NCBI GenBank assembly: GCA_026008535.1
Contig: BRKX01000003.1
Location: forward strand, 23,550,001 to 23,614,000
Length of the DNA: 64,000 bases
Source of the DNA: Perilla frutescens
Taxonomy: Eukaryota; Streptophyta; Magnoliopsida; Lamiales; Lamiaceae
Reading direction: 5' to 3'
Below the pieces are notes generated by a model. The model saw nothing but the letters and a program-made list of their open reading frames with translations. It did not search any database and was not told the DNA's origin. Both the position numbers and the translations under genes were made by a program. This document shows positions 44,443-57,106 of the stretch, one piece after another (within the stretch, counting starts at the first letter, position 1; every line of letters begins with the position of its first letter).

Positions 44443-46759
44443 TGTCACACCCACCCCAATAAAATAAAAATAAAATATAAAATAACGTAAAAATGTGGGT
44501 GAGGTGTTATCTCTTTGAAATACAAATATGTAGTATTTATTAAAAATTGTTAACGTTAAAAATTTATATTAACATGTGGTGCATTTAAAATCAGAAATCA
44601 TGCGCATGCATGTTCACCGGCAGTCACAACACGTGCAACACACAACACCACCACAAATGTGAAATGCTCGTGAATAAAATCCATGAAGGACATCTCAAAA
44701 GCATTTTCAATGTTTAGGAACTTGGCTCCCTTCACCAAACACCAACATGAGTCATGAGCTCATAATATAATCAATATCAATTGGCCAAAATGTGATTAGT
44801 GCACTAATGTGGCTCATCCTTCCTGGACTCCAAGGGACATGCCCCCTGCCTGTTCCCTTTGATCCCACATGAAAGTCATCCCACATCAGCCACTCATCAC
44901 CTCAAACGTGCAGTCGAAGTGGACCATCTTCCCCGGACCCCAAGGGACACACCCCCTGCCTGTTCCCTTTGATCCCACGTGGAAGTCATCCCACTCTAGG
45001 CACAAATATCAACACATCACAACACGGGCTAGTGGTGACCAATCCCTAACAAAACATTTTCTCTCTCTCAAAATCATTTCATGCATTCAACCTCGACAAT
45101 AACTACATGACGTGCATGCATATGCTCGTGCTTATGTACAAGATATTTAATGCAAAGAAATACAATAATACAAGTATATTGCATCAAACAATCATACAAT
45201 ATAACACAATAATAAATAATAAATTATAAACACATAGTCAAATAATTCTATGTTCATGCATTATAATTGAGGATGAATTTCTACTTACCTCGATTCCAAA
45301 GCTTATATTATTTGTTATCATAAACCCGCATTCTCTAAATAAAATCTATCCAACACATACAAGTCAATATATATATATATATATATAATAATTACCAAGC
45401 AAAACATAATGATGGCTTTTAATGTTGTATGGTTCCTCCTTTCTTATATCTTCCTTAATTCAATTATATTTTCACTTACAATAAACAATCTTTTCGTTTT
45501 GAAGTTGCCACTTATTTATTAATAGAAATAGAATTTATTAAAATTAAAATAGAGCAATATAACAACTTTAAGTAATGATCAAGATGATAATTCTTGTATC
45601 CGAAAAAAAGATTCATTCTCTAAACTTATACAAGTTACGTATATAGCTGGACTTTAGCTTAATAACATCTCACAACATATTTTTCATGTTATAATTAAGA
45701 CACAATTATTGGATTCTGCACACAATCTATTTATCACCAAATATCATTAAAATACTTTATTTCACTTAAGCTTCAATTAAATAATGTGATTTTAACTACT
45801 TTTAACCAACCTTTTGATCCATTATCATAATTAGTCCTCATACTTCTATCATATCACATGTTTTCCTTTAATCCATGCTCAAATTGATATAATGGAATTT
45901 AAATTATTTACAGTGAACCATGTTTCTTTAAAGTTAAGACTAACAATTACAAATTGTAAATTATATAATGTTCTAAACTAAAATAATATTATAGAATAGT
46001 AGAGGTTTACTGGATAAAATATTAATCTAATTTAAAGCTTTCTTAGCTAAAGAAAAGATTACTACCGAGAGATAAATAAATAGAGTACTAGGCCACAAAT
46101 CTTAAAGTACTGATTCTATTCTTTGTTAATATATATTCTCTGCTAGATTTCCCAAATAAAACTAGGAAGATAGAAAAATTAGAAGCTCTTAATATTGGAA
46201 ATGAGATTAACACTAACCTGTTCTTCAAATTCCCATTATTCTGTATCCTTCCATCTGGACTCATATTTATACGACTATATACTTCCCCTAATTTCAATTT
46301 GATTAGTAAGCCTTGCATTAGCCATGTATTGATTACACATGGAGTGTGAGCATTTTATTTAATTCGCTTTATTTCCATTCCCTTTCAATTTATCTTGTGT
46401 ATATCTTATATTTCCATTTCTAAATAATTATTAATAATTTATAGTAATTTCTAAGCATATACGTGTATGCTTAATCCTTTGCCACCTTTTTAAAGCTAGA
46501 TCTTTGTTTGCTGCACATGTATTTATATCAACACTTATCACCTTTAAGCATTAATTTGACAATCTATTATATATATATATATATACTATAATGATAATAT
46601 TCTGAGAATTCTAAAAATTCATGTCATGGGAACCATTTAATGTGTCTAATATTATTAAAATTATACAAGGACATGAACTCACATAAATCCAAATATATAT
46701 ATATATATATAATTATCATTATCATTCATCAATATAGATTTAGAGGCTCGGGTATTATA
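44443..46759 (-). mobile_element. Gypsy-type solo LTR in the Copia-2b leader
   Basis: 2317 bp; plus strand starts TGTCACACCCACCCC and ends GGCTCGGGTATTATA. Flanked by GCGGT (44438-44442 and 46760-46764). On the minus strand the end reads TATAATACCCGAGCC, the usual TGTAATACCCG start of such LTRs with TG changed to TA. It has a tandem duplication of about 110 bp (44813-44889 similar to 44922-44998, sharing CCCTGCCTGTTCCCTTTGAT). TA microsatellites lie at 45367-45387, 46568-46585 and 46693-46711. Confidence 0.78.
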
Positions 46760-47510
46760 GCGGTCCAACCCTGTTCTGGAGCTGACTTTCCTGTTTTATC
46801 TCATCAATCAACATGAGATATAAGCCATGATAGTTGGAATATTACTGTTGCTGATTATGTTGAAGCATGCAATGGATATTTATCATTTTATGTGATGTTT
46901 GCATGTTCGTTAATGGGATAAAATAAAACCTCAAGCATAAATAACTAAGTGGGAGAGATTCATACCAAAGTATGTACAAATCTCATACGGTCTCCATTAA
47001 ATCGGATTTAATTGACAAGTGATGGGCATGCGCGTTGACATCGGTCTTCCTCCATATCGGATGTGTCATATCACAGATTTCTCTAGAAATTAATTATCCT
47101 AAATGGATGGCTGTAGAACACTATTAGAACTAACTGACTCCTCCATATGGAGAAGTTAAATTCGAATAGTGATCTTGGTGCGAAGATAATGGTGTGCACA
47201 TTTAGATGTAATTTATTGATAAACGTCCACACAATCATGACTTATCAGTTAGACGATTACATGACCGTGTTCATTATCCGACTATTAATTTTCTTGTTGT
47301 AAGGAAACTCAACTGGAGGCAAGTTAAAGGTTTATAACCTATTTAAAAATGAAATTTATAAATGTCCACACGATCGTGGCTCATAGAAATCATTTTTAAA
47401 GTGTCGGTGGAAAAGTATATAATTTTTTATGAGGCTTTCGATTATATACTGTTTATCCTAAAGTTTGTGACTGTATTGCATGTTTTAATTTCAGTTATTT
47501 CATATCATCA

Positions 47511-48144
47511 ATGACACTCTCCAATCTGTCCTCAATCCTCAAAGAAAACAAACTCGTTGGTGAAAACTACAATGACTGGATTCATAACCTTAACCTCGTT
47601 CTAGTTGCTGAGGGACACAAGTTTGTACTTGAAGAGGTTTGTCCTCAGAAGCCAGATGAGGGTTCTGACGAAGCCCAAAAGGTTGCATATGATAAGTGGG
47701 TTAGGTCTAATGAGATAGCGCGCTGTTACATTCTGGCATCTATGTTGAATATGTTGCAACATCAGTATGAGCCTATGAAAATCGCTTATGATATCATGTA
47801 CAACCTTAGGCAGCTCTTCAATCATCAGAACAGCTCGACACGCCATTTGGCAATAAAGAAGCGAATGGATGCGAGAATGGGTGACTCCACACCTGCTAGG
47901 GATCACGTTCTCACGATGATGGGGTATCTGTCTGAGATGGAGACCTTGGGTGGAGAGCTGGACGCCGATTCTCAAATCGATATTGTTCTTCATAGCTTGT
48001 CCTCAAAGTTTGAGCAGTTCAGGCTGAACTTTAACATGATCAAAAGGGATGTCAGCCTAACTGAACTGCTCATAGACCTTCAGGCAGTTGAATTGCTCCA
48101 AAAGAGCAATCCTCAGGCCCACATAGCTGAGAAAGGGGCGTCTT
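47511..48144 (+). pseudogene. Copia-2b gag, N-terminal part
   Basis: An open frame of 211 residues from ATG 47511 to the insertion point at 48144. It is a copia gag: the LVGENYNDWIHNLNLVL block, the CYILASML region and the LDADSQIDIVLHSLSSKFEQF block are characteristic. The frame is closed by bases of the inserted LTR (stop just after GASL). The remainder, with the zinc knuckle, resumes at 53465 on the other side of the insertion. It would have made the particle shell. No damage is visible within this part. Confidence 0.88.
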
Positions 48145-49141
48145 TGTAACAGCCCGGTCCCGAAAATGATAATTAAGTCGGGACGGGGTGTTAATCTAAA
48201 AAAGATTGATGTTTTGAATATAATTAACAAACAAGTAGGCCAAAGACAGGATATGCTCTCTGGAAAATCGGACAGCATAACCTCTGTAACTAGAGCAAAT
48301 CCCCATTTATAAACGGCTTATAAGAGAAGGGTGGAAGCTGTGACAATTCAATAAGCCCATTCATAGGCCTTATGAAAGTGAATAAACAGATACCAACAAT
48401 CAATAGACCCATTCATAGGTCGGTGAAAGAAACAAACACCAATAGGCTGAACAAATGAAGCCCTTCCATAGGCCAAAATGAAAGATCAAGTAGGCAAAAC
48501 AAAGAATGAGGCTATTTCCCTTAGATTAATGACAAAGGCATCATATAGTTAAAGCATAAAGACATGCTATAACTAGACATCAACATGGTTCGTAATCAGA
48601 GAAACATAATCATATCAACAAAATACCATACGTCATCAGAGTAGCAAGAATCATAGTGGGAATAATACTGTAATAGTAAAACATGATCTCAGCAGCCAAC
48701 CCACTTCATAGCCACCATCGACCTTTGCATCTCAACCTGAAAAATATTTAAAAAAGAGGGTGTGAGTACTAATGTACATAGTGGGGTTTTACGAGAAAAC
48801 TTCTTTGATAAACTTTAGAAATATCCAATTCATAACTAGCGGTATATGGAGAGCAAAACGCAAAAGCCCTCTCCATATCCCCAAAACCTTTTACTTCTTT
48901 TCCTGGCGCTCTTCCTGGCTCAAACCTGATGTCTACTGCACCCTGAGGCATGCCTTAGGATAAGAGAGGGGTTACCTCAAATATCCCACCGAGTATGCGA
49001 GGGGTTACCCAACAGTGACTCCCTAGTGATCAAAAGATCACACCCTGGTGACCCAAAGGCCACAACCTGGTAAGCCGAAGGTTACAATCCATGAGTATGT
49101 GAGGGGATTACCCAGCAGTGACTCCGAGTATGCGAGGGGTT

Positions 49142-51097
49142 TACCCAGTAGTGACTCCCTAGTGATCCAAAGACCACAACCTGGCAACCCAAAGGTTACA
49201 ACACGATAATCATCATTCCTTGAGCTCAATATCATGTTTAACAATCATTTAATCTCAACATTCAATCATCGATATTCAATCCTCAATATTTAATCTTAAC
49301 AATAAAACCTCAATATTCAATCATGCTAGCATTGATCATAACCTAGAATAAATCATCTAGGTCTAATTCCTCAATCAATTCCATAGCCTCAAAGCCTATA
49401 AGGGATACTATAATCCACCTACAAGGCATCATTCTTCTAAAGAAAACACATCCTCATCAACAATATCCATACCAAAGTTAACCTATGATCATGATCATCT
49501 ATGTGTAGCTGAAATCAATAAGTCATATAACACCTCATGCTAGCATCCATAACATATCATGCACAAGAGCTCAAATAACAATTCATATCATCAATTCCCA
49601 TAGCATAATAATTCCTTGTACAGAGACTAATCAGGCAGAGCATAAAATCATTTAATTGGATATTTCAATTTTTCCTAACATGCTCCTAGAGCTCACTAGC
49701 TCAAATAATAGATGAGTATAGTATCACCTACCTTGTTCGTTACTCTCAAGGTGAAGCAATGGGCTGAAACTCCCTTCCTTGATTCCTTCGAGGTTCGGCT
49801 TGTCCTACAAAAGTCGATTATCGACTTAGCGATCTATTCGAAGATCCTAGAACCCAAAATCATAAAAATAGGATTCCTTGACTACGACTCCTCTACTGAT
49901 TGCACGACTTTAGACACCTCTAATCGACTCGGCCTGAACATGAAGCATGCTTAAAATAATAATTTAAGATCGACCAAGTCAAAAGATTGGCAAAAGACAA
50001 CGCCCCGATGCTTTTACCCTTTTTCGACGCTTTTACCAAAAATTCAAAAACACCTTATAATCAACCGAAAATCATGAAATAATTTGAGTATATCCTATAT
50101 CATAACAGCAGCCAAATATATAAATTCGGGATTTTTCCGACGACCTTTGATTTCAAAATAAAACTCGAATAACTTTCACGCTTTAGGCAAAATTCCAAAT
50201 GACGGGATACTCGAAAATAAAACTCAACATCAAGCTATGCTAACGTAAAATAATATTTCGAACAACTTTCCAGTTGAAACTTTTTCGATTCAGGACCTCA
50301 AAAGGCCCCAAAATCTCAAAATACCGAAACTGATCGGTAACCGGGGCAGATTCCGTTTTCCGGTGACCTGGCCCATTTCCGGCCATTGGATGACATTCAC
50401 ATCAAAAGACGAAACGTAGATCACTTAAAGATACACGACATACTAAAATTTCAGCTTCAAAGGAAAAGAAACGAACCGAAACGAGACGTCGGAAGATGGC
50501 AGCTGAACGGAGATGATGACGAGCAACAGCTGCCGCCTTCTTCTCCGGCGATGGCAGCGGTGCTCCGGCGACTTTCCAGTGACTTGCCTCTTCTCGGAGA
50601 CCTGCTGGTGGCCGGTCTGGCAACCCTCCATCCGGCAGCTCCCTCCTCCCTCTGACTATCTCTCTCTCAGCCTCTCTTTCAATCTCTCTCTCTTTACCTT
50701 CTCTTCTCTTTCTCTTTTCTAAACTTGGCCCCCATGCTTCTCTATCTCTCTTGCCAAAATGGGGATCCAAACGTGGGGTGGGGGGATTGATATATATATA
50801 TATATATATATATATAGGGGAAATTAAGGCTTTCCTTGGAAGCTACTGCAGTGCAACAATACTGCTTATGAAATTTTGGATTCGGTTAAAAGGTGTTTTA
50901 TTCGATGTTTAGGTCCAAATGACCTCGTTCACGAAATCTAAAAATACCGGGAGGTTTGTTGACTCAAGTACTATTGAACCAACTCGATTCGGGGTAAAGA
51001 ACGAGTCGTCTTGAAGGAAAACGAGAAAAGAGTCTCTTTTGAAAAATAGAATTACTATTCCACACAAGGGACAAATAAAATTCCCGAGTGTTCGATT
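49142..51097 (-). repeat. Tandem duplication copy A
   Basis: 1956 bp from TACCCAGTAGTGACTCC to GAGTGTTCGATT. Repeated at 51098-53052 with a few percent of mismatches by eye and a longer TA tract here. Confidence 0.88.
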
Positions 51098-53052
51098 TAC
51101 CCAGCACTGACTCCCTAGTGATCCAAAGACCACAACCTCGTAACCCGAACATTACAACACGATAATCATCGTTCCTTGAGCTCAATATCATGTTTAACAA
51201 TCATTTAATCTCAACATTCAATCATCGATATTCAATCCTCAATATTCAATCCTTATCCTTTAATCCTCAATATTCAATCTTAACAATGAAACCTCAATAT
51301 TCAATCATGCTAGCATTGATCATAACCTAGAATAAGTCATCTAGGTCTACTTCCTCAATCAATTCCATAGCCTCAAAGCCTATAAGGGATACTATAATCA
51401 ACCTATAAAGCATCATTCTTCTAAAAAAACACATCCTCATCAACAATATCCATACCAAAGTTAACCTATGATCATGATTATCTATGTATATCTGAAATCA
51501 ATAAGTCATATAACACCTCATGCTAGCATCCATAACATATCATGCACAAAAGCTCAAATAACAATTCATATCATCAATTCCCATAGCATAATAATTCCTT
51601 GTACAGAGACTAATCAGGCAGAGCATAAAATCATTTAATTGGATATTTAAATTTTTCCTAACATGCTCCTAGAGCTCACTAGCTCAAATAATAGATGAGT
51701 ATAGTATCACCCACCTTGATCGTTACTCTCGAGGTGAAGCAATAGGCTGAAACTCCCATTCTTGATTCCTTCGAGGTTCGGCTTGTCCTACAAAAGTTGA
51801 TTATCGACTTAGCGATCTATTCGAAGATCCTGGAACCCAAAATCATAAAAATAGAATTCCTTGACTACGACTCCTCTACTGATTGCATGACTTTAGATAC
51901 CTCTAATCGACTCGGCTTGAACATGAAGCATGCTTAAAACAATAATTTAAGATCGACCAAGTCAAAAGATTGGCAAAAGACGACGCCCCGATGCTTTTAC
52001 CCTTTTTTGACGCTTTTACCAAAAATTCAACAACACCTTATAATCATCCAAAAATCATGAAATAATTTGAGTATATACTATGTCATAACAGCAGCCAAAT
52101 ATATAAATTCGGGATTTTTCCGACGACCTTTGATTTCAAAATAAAACCCGAATAACTTTCACGCTTTAAGTAAAATTCCAAACGACGGGATACTCGAAAA
52201 TAATACTCAATGTCAAGCTATGCCAACGTGAAATAATATTTCGAACAACTTTCCAGTTGAAACTTTTTCGATTCGGGACCTCAAAAGGCCCCAAAATCCC
52301 AAAATACCGAAACTGATCGGTAACCGGGGCAGATTCCGTTTTCCGATGACCTTGCCCATTTCCGGCTATTGGATGACATTGACATCAAAAGACGAAACGT
52401 AGATCACTTAAAGATACACGACATACTAAAATTTCAGCTTCAAAGGAAAAGAAACGAACCGAAACGAGATGTCGGAAGATGGCAGCTGAACGGAGATGAC
52501 GACGAGTAACAGCTGCGGCCTTCTTCTCCGGCGATGGCAGCGGCGCTCCGGCGACTTTCCGGTGACCTACCGCTTCCCGGAGACCTGCTGGTGGCCGGTC
52601 CGGCAATCCTCCATCCGGCAGCTCCCTCCTCCCTCCGGCTATCTCTCTCTCGATCTCTCTTTCTTTGTCTTCTCTTCTCTTTCTCTTTTCTAAACTTGGC
52701 CCCCAAGCTTCTCTCTCTCTCTTGCTAAAATGGGGATCCAAACGTGGGGTGGGGGGATCGATATATATATAGGGGAAATTAAGGATTCTCCTGGAAGCTA
52801 CTGCAGTGCAACAATACTGCTTACGAAATTTCAGATTCGGTTAAAAGGTGCTTTATTCGATGTTTAGGTCCAAATGACCTCGTTCACGAAATCTAAAAAT
52901 ACTGGGTGGTTTGTTGGCTCGAGTACTATTGAACCAACTCGACTCAGGGTAAAGAATGAGTCGTCTTGAAGGAAAACGAGAAAAGATTCTCTCTTCAAAA
53001 ATAGAATTACTATTCCACACAAGGGACAAATAAAATTCCCGAGTGTTCGATT
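51098..53052 (-). repeat. Tandem duplication copy B
   Basis: 1955 bp from TACCCAGCACTGACTCC to GAGTGTTCGATT; continues past its end into unique LTR sequence GACGTAAG. Confidence 0.88.
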
Positions 53053-53464
53053 GACGTAAGAATGAAAATCTGAGAACGCCAACAAATTTCTTGAAAAATT
53101 TTCTATAGGTTAGGCTTGAAGAAACAATGCTCGAGTCAACACATGAGATTTCACAAATTTCTGAAAATCACGCTCTTACGAAAAAACATTATTCACGCTC
53201 TTACTTAATGCGTTTTTCATCGTGAGGACCTCAAACGACCTCGGATTGAAAATCCTAAAGTACCGTCACGATCCTTGGGTCAACACCTTCCAAACGTGAC
53301 TAAATTCAATCATGACTGAGCTAGAATCGAACTCCTCGAAAAGACGATTTTCTGAAAAATAACCCCTAAAATCACGGTTTACAACCGAAACATCCTTACC
53401 TAGGCTCCAATTATTTTCTTAAATTTTTTAAATAGGTTCTGAAAACCTGGGGTGTTACAGTGTT

Positions 53465-54069
53465 CTTCTGGTGGAAAGAGGAAGAAGAGATATGCACCTA
53501 AAAAGGCTGCAGATGAGGCGCCTAAGGTGAAGAAGCCAAAGGTAAAAATTCCTCATGAGGAGTTCAAGTCGAAGACTAAGTGCTTCAAGTACGGCCAACC
53601 AGGTCACTGGAAGGCGGTGTGCCCTAACAAGAAGAAGAAGAGAGGTACATCTCACACTCTGGTTGTAGAAACATGTTTAGCAACTTGTTCTACCCAGTCA
53701 TGGGTAGTAGATACTGGAGCTACTGATTATGTTTGCATGTCTTTATAGGGGTTCCTGGTAAAAAGACAGCTGAGTGAAGATGAGATTACCGTCTACATGG
53801 GAAATGCTACTAGAGTGGCGGCTGTTGCAGTGGGAGACATTGTTTTACCTTTCAGTAGTGATAGAACTTTGGTTTTGAAAGATTGTCTTTATGTGCCTCG
53901 TTTTAGGCGAAACTTGATTTCAGTTTCTAAATTGATTATGGATGGATATTCTGTTTCTTTTGATAATAAAGTAGTTATCTTTAGTGGTAAATATTTTATC
54001 TGTTCTGGCACATTGGATGGACACTTATACTTGTTTAAACCAATTGAAAACACCACGCAAAGATAACTA
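53465..54069 (+). pseudogene. Copia-2b gag zinc knuckle and protease
   Basis: The gag frame resumes after the LTR insertion. A basic stretch precedes the zinc knuckle CFKYGQPGHWKAVC, in which the second Cys is Tyr (Copia-2a keeps CFKCGQPGHWKADC). The protease motif DTGATDYV follows. A TAG at 53746-53748 and a TAA at 54064-54066 break the frame without shifting it. The protease tail YVPRFRRNLISVSKL is clear. The lost knuckle Cys and the stops make it nonfunctional. Confidence 0.85.
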
Positions 54070-55098
54070 TTGAATACATCGATCATAAACCCTAACAAGA
54101 GAAAAAAACCTTCAGACCTGAATCAAACCTATCTTTGGCATCTAAGACTAGGTCATATTAACCTTAAGAGGATACAAAGACTTATAAATGATGGACCATT
54201 GTCTTCATTGGTACTGCAATCATTTCCTTTGTGTGAATCCAGTTTGGAAGGTAAAATAACCGAGCGTCATTTCCAGTCAAAAGGAAATAGATCCGAAGGG
54301 CTATTAGATTTGATTCACTCTGACCTGTGTGGCCCTATGTCAGTTCAAGCTCGAGGAGGGTTCGAGTATTTCATCACTCTTATTGATGATTACTTTAGAT
54401 ACGGATATATCTACCTGTTGCGTCACAAGTCTGAATGCTTTAAGAAATTCAAAGAGTTTAAGGCGGAAGTGGAGAAACGAATAGGCAGAAGTATCAAGTC
54501 ACTATATTATGATCATGGTGGTGAGTACCTCTCAAGTGAATTTAGGGATTACATGGCAGAAAATGGGATTACTTCCCAGTTGACTGCGCCTGGAACGCCA
54601 CAGCAGAATGGCGTGGCGGAAAGAAAGAATCGAACATTGTTAGAGATTGTTAGAATGATGATGAGTTATTCTGAGTTGCCCATTTCATTCTGGGGATATG
54701 CCCTAGAAACAGCAGCCTATATTCTTAACTTGGTTCCATCAAAATCAGTTCCTTCTATGTCCACAGAATTATGGACTGGACAAAAGCCCAGTTTGAACCA
54801 TATTTGGATTTGGGGTAGCCCATCACACGTGTTGGACAAGGAAGCTGATAAGATGGCTCATCGTACTGATGTAAGGCTATTCATTAGATATCTTAGGGAA
54901 ACGAAAGGTGGTTTGTTTTATAGTCCTAAGGATCATAAGATCATTGTCAGCACCAATGCTCGATTCTTAGAGGAAGACTATGTCATAAACCACAAATCAA
55001 GGAGTCAAATCATCCTTGAGGAATTAAGGGAGGATCGAATCCTACACCAGTTGTACAAGAAGAGGTACCACCAGACACTGCACAACATGTCACAGTAG
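54070..55098 (+). pseudogene. Copia-2b integrase
   Basis: A 342-codon open stretch in the same frame as the protease. HHCC finger: LWHLRLGH keeps both His, but the Cys pair reads CESSLEGK, so the second Cys is Ser. Catalytic core: HSDLCGP (Asp), YYDHGGEY (Asp) and GVAERKNRT (Glu) in D,D-35-E spacing are all kept. The C-terminal region (WGYALETAAYILN) follows. It ends in frame loss at 55098, before the linker. The core is preserved, but the finger change and upstream stops argue against activity. Confidence 0.87.
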
Positions 55099-55196
55099 TA
55101 CAGGAACTGCCTCATCGCAGTGGGAGGGTTGTACACCAACCTGATAGATTCATTGGTCTGGGAGAGGCTTCAGATTTCCTAGAGTTACTAAATAAA

Positions 55197-55716
55197 TTGG
55201 ATCCCAGGACCTATGATGAGGCAATTCAAGATAAAGATGCAGATTCTTGGAAAACAGCAATGGAGTCTGACATTGGATCTATAGATCGCAATCAAGTCTG
55301 GAAATTCTTAGAACCACTTGATGGGGTAAAACCCATTGGCTGTAAGTGGGTCTATAAGCGCAAGAGAGGAGCTGACGGGAAGGTTGAAACCTTCAAGGCT
55401 AGATTGGTGGCGAAAGGGTACACTCAGAAAGAAGGGATCGATTATGAGGAAACCTTTTCACCGGTAGCCAAGCTTAAGTAAATCCGGATTCTCTTGCCAA
55501 TTGCCGCTCATTTGGATTATGTGATCTGCCAGATGGATGTCAAGACAGCTTTCCTAAATGGAAGTCTTGAAGAAAACATTCACATGAAACAACCAGAGGG
55601 ATTCATTGCTAAGGGCCAAGAGCACTTGGTGTGTAAGCTTAAAAGATCCATTTATGGACTTAAGCAGACATCGAGATCTTGGAACATCTGATTTGACGAG
55701 GTTATCCAATCATATG
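55197..55716 (+). pseudogene. Copia-2b RT, N-terminal half only
   Basis: Frames 55197-55481 and 55494-55691 read GCKWVYKRKRGADG, FKARLVAKGYTQKEGIDYEE, MDVKTAFLNGSLEENIH and KRSIYGLKQTSRSW. Stops lie after KLK (about 55479) and in NI*FDE (about 55689). The frame then reaches IQSY at 55716 and runs straight into LTR sequence. The catalytic YVDD and everything after it are deleted. Confidence 0.87.
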
Positions 55717-55778
55717 AACATGTGATTAATGAACATCCAATGGATCCTGCGGTGGTTTAATTCGAAAAAAACCCAACA
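55717..55778 (+). repeat. Copia-2b 3' LTR stub
   Basis: The last 62 bp match 42694-42755, the end of the 5' LTR (GTGATTAATGAACATCCAAT then GAAAAAAACCCAACA), followed by the TSD ACAAC. Confidence 0.9.
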
Positions 55779-55783
55779 ACAAC

Positions 55784-57106
55784 TTCATATAATAGATAAC
55801 ATCAATTTATATCCAAAAGTTGCGTAAAATGCACAGTTGTCATTAATTCAGTTGGGATATGACAGACTCGCCCTAGAAACAAGCGTCCTAGACTGTCTAC
55901 CCACACGTCTAAACTATTGATGATCATCAGTGTTGCAAACACGTTGGACAGATGCATGATGTGGCACATCAAATAGGTCTAGAGATGCTTCGTATTATGC
56001 ATGAGCGTGACTAAGAGCGTGAGAGGGCACACTGACAGTACAAGGAGGTGCGAGAGAGGGCACACAGGAAGGTAAATGAGGACATGTTGCAGAGACTCAA
56101 GGATTTTGTTAAGGATATCTTTAAAAAGTTTGTCCCAAGGTCTCAGTCACTCAGTAGAAGTCTCATTCAGAGTAGACATAAATAACATGCACAGGAAGAG
56201 AGTCATCAGCGATCGGCACCTGATATAGTACATGATCATGAGGTAAGCACTGTTTGGTATGATTTTGTCTTAAATATACTTTTAAATATACTAACTAATT
56301 TCTATACAGGTTGAGGGACTACATCTTGAAGAAATACATGTCGAGGGAGTAGGGACTAACTAGGACGACTGGCTCCAGAATGACAGTTGGGATATCTCCT
56401 CTTTTTCCAGTTTGGCTAGACCGAGCTCATCTATGGCCCCGAACTTAGCCACGGTAGTTTAGTAGTAGAGATGAGACCCAAACATGATATGCTTGTTCAT
56501 GCTACTCGTGCTTTCAGACCATATGATGTGGATGATGTGTCTGGTTCTGTGATAAGATCACAGAGGGGATTTGCAGAATTTTAAAAAAGTGGGCCAGACA
56601 TTGTATTAAGAGTAAAACAGATCCATCTTAAGTTGGGATGGACCTTCTTTGATGATTTTCTTAATGCCAACAAAGACACGACCTCAGATCATATTGATTT
56701 GATCTTGTATTGCTTTCAGATGAGGCTGAAGAGGGGTTGTGTGCCGGGAGTGGATTATTCAAACACAATCGTCTTGCAGTCATCATGCTTCGTAAGTTTT
56801 CAATCATTATTTTATTCCAATAATATAATTAATTTTATAGTTACATTCATATTTTTTTATTACAGTGTAAATTGGTCCTCAAGTATCTACGTTGTCACCC
56901 AGACAATGAGGAATTCAAGAAGATATACCCCAGTTATGGCTCAAGTTGTGGGATTGGAATCAGGAGCTGGTAGACATTGTCCGGGGGGATCAATCATTTT
57001 CAGGACCTTAGAGGCATGCGAATAATGTAAGTAAACTATGAAACATCATTACATTCTAATTACGAGCAACAATGTGTATTTTTATGGTTGTTTTGTATCC
57101 ATTTAT
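55784..57106 (+). pseudogene. Decayed multi-exon coding remnant, possibly Ulp1-protease-like
   Basis: Broken plus-strand frames with stops, but two well-formed introns: about 56243-56309 (GTAAGCACTG to TTTCTATACAG) and about 56791-56866 (GTAAGTTTTC to TTTATTACAG), and a further donor GTAAGTAAAC at 57027. The exon before the second intron encodes a WTFFDDFLNANKDTTSDHID stretch followed by a Leu/Phe/Arg-rich helix. That is the layout of the W..DDHID.. segment seen in Ulp1-type (C48) cysteine proteases carried by some plant Mutator-like transposons. No catalytic His/Asp/Cys set is visible. The family call is tentative; it may equally be another transposon-borne or captured host gene. Confidence 0.35.

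Larger units (their letters stand above)
48145..53459 (-). mobile_element. Tekay/Del-type gypsy solo LTR with a 1955-bp internal tandem duplication
   Basis: 5315 bp; plus strand starts TGTAACAGCCCGGTCCCG and ends CTGGGGTGTTACA. Flanks GTCTT (48140-48144) and GTGTT (53460-53464) form a one-mismatch TSD inside Copia-2b gag; Copia-2a shows the uninterrupted target. Segment 49142-51097 is repeated directly as 51098-53052. Without the extra copy the LTR would be about 3.36 kb, close to its relative at 38950-42115. TA-rich putative promoters on the minus strand lie at 50791-50816 and 52761-52771. No gag or pol sequence is inside; the short ORFs (for example 50402-50770) recur in both copies and look like LTR leader sequence. 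Confidence 0.85.
36859..55778 (+). mobile_element. Copia-2b: Ty1/copia element with four nested LTR insertions
   Basis: Plus-strand element flanked by the TSD ACAAC at 36854-36858 and 55779-55783. Order: 5' LTR (36859-42755, interrupted twice), PBS (42758-42769), long leader (interrupted once), gag (interrupted once), protease, integrase, RT, and a 62-bp stub of 3' LTR (55717-55778). RT after the SIYGLKQ block, RNase H, the polypurine tract and all but the end of the 3' LTR are deleted. Without the four nested insertions it would be about 6.8 kb. Confidence 0.88.

Noticed and set aside
50402..50770. 122-residue minus-strand Arg/Glu-rich ORF, repeated at 52385-52741
   Set aside because: Repeated because of the tandem duplication; low-complexity CT-rich LTR leader downstream of a TATA tract. 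No evidence of a protein.
56633..57025. 130-residue plus-strand ORF taken as one exon
   Set aside because: Its middle crosses a clear intron (GTAAGTTTTC to TTTATTACAG); the continuous translation is not the original protein.
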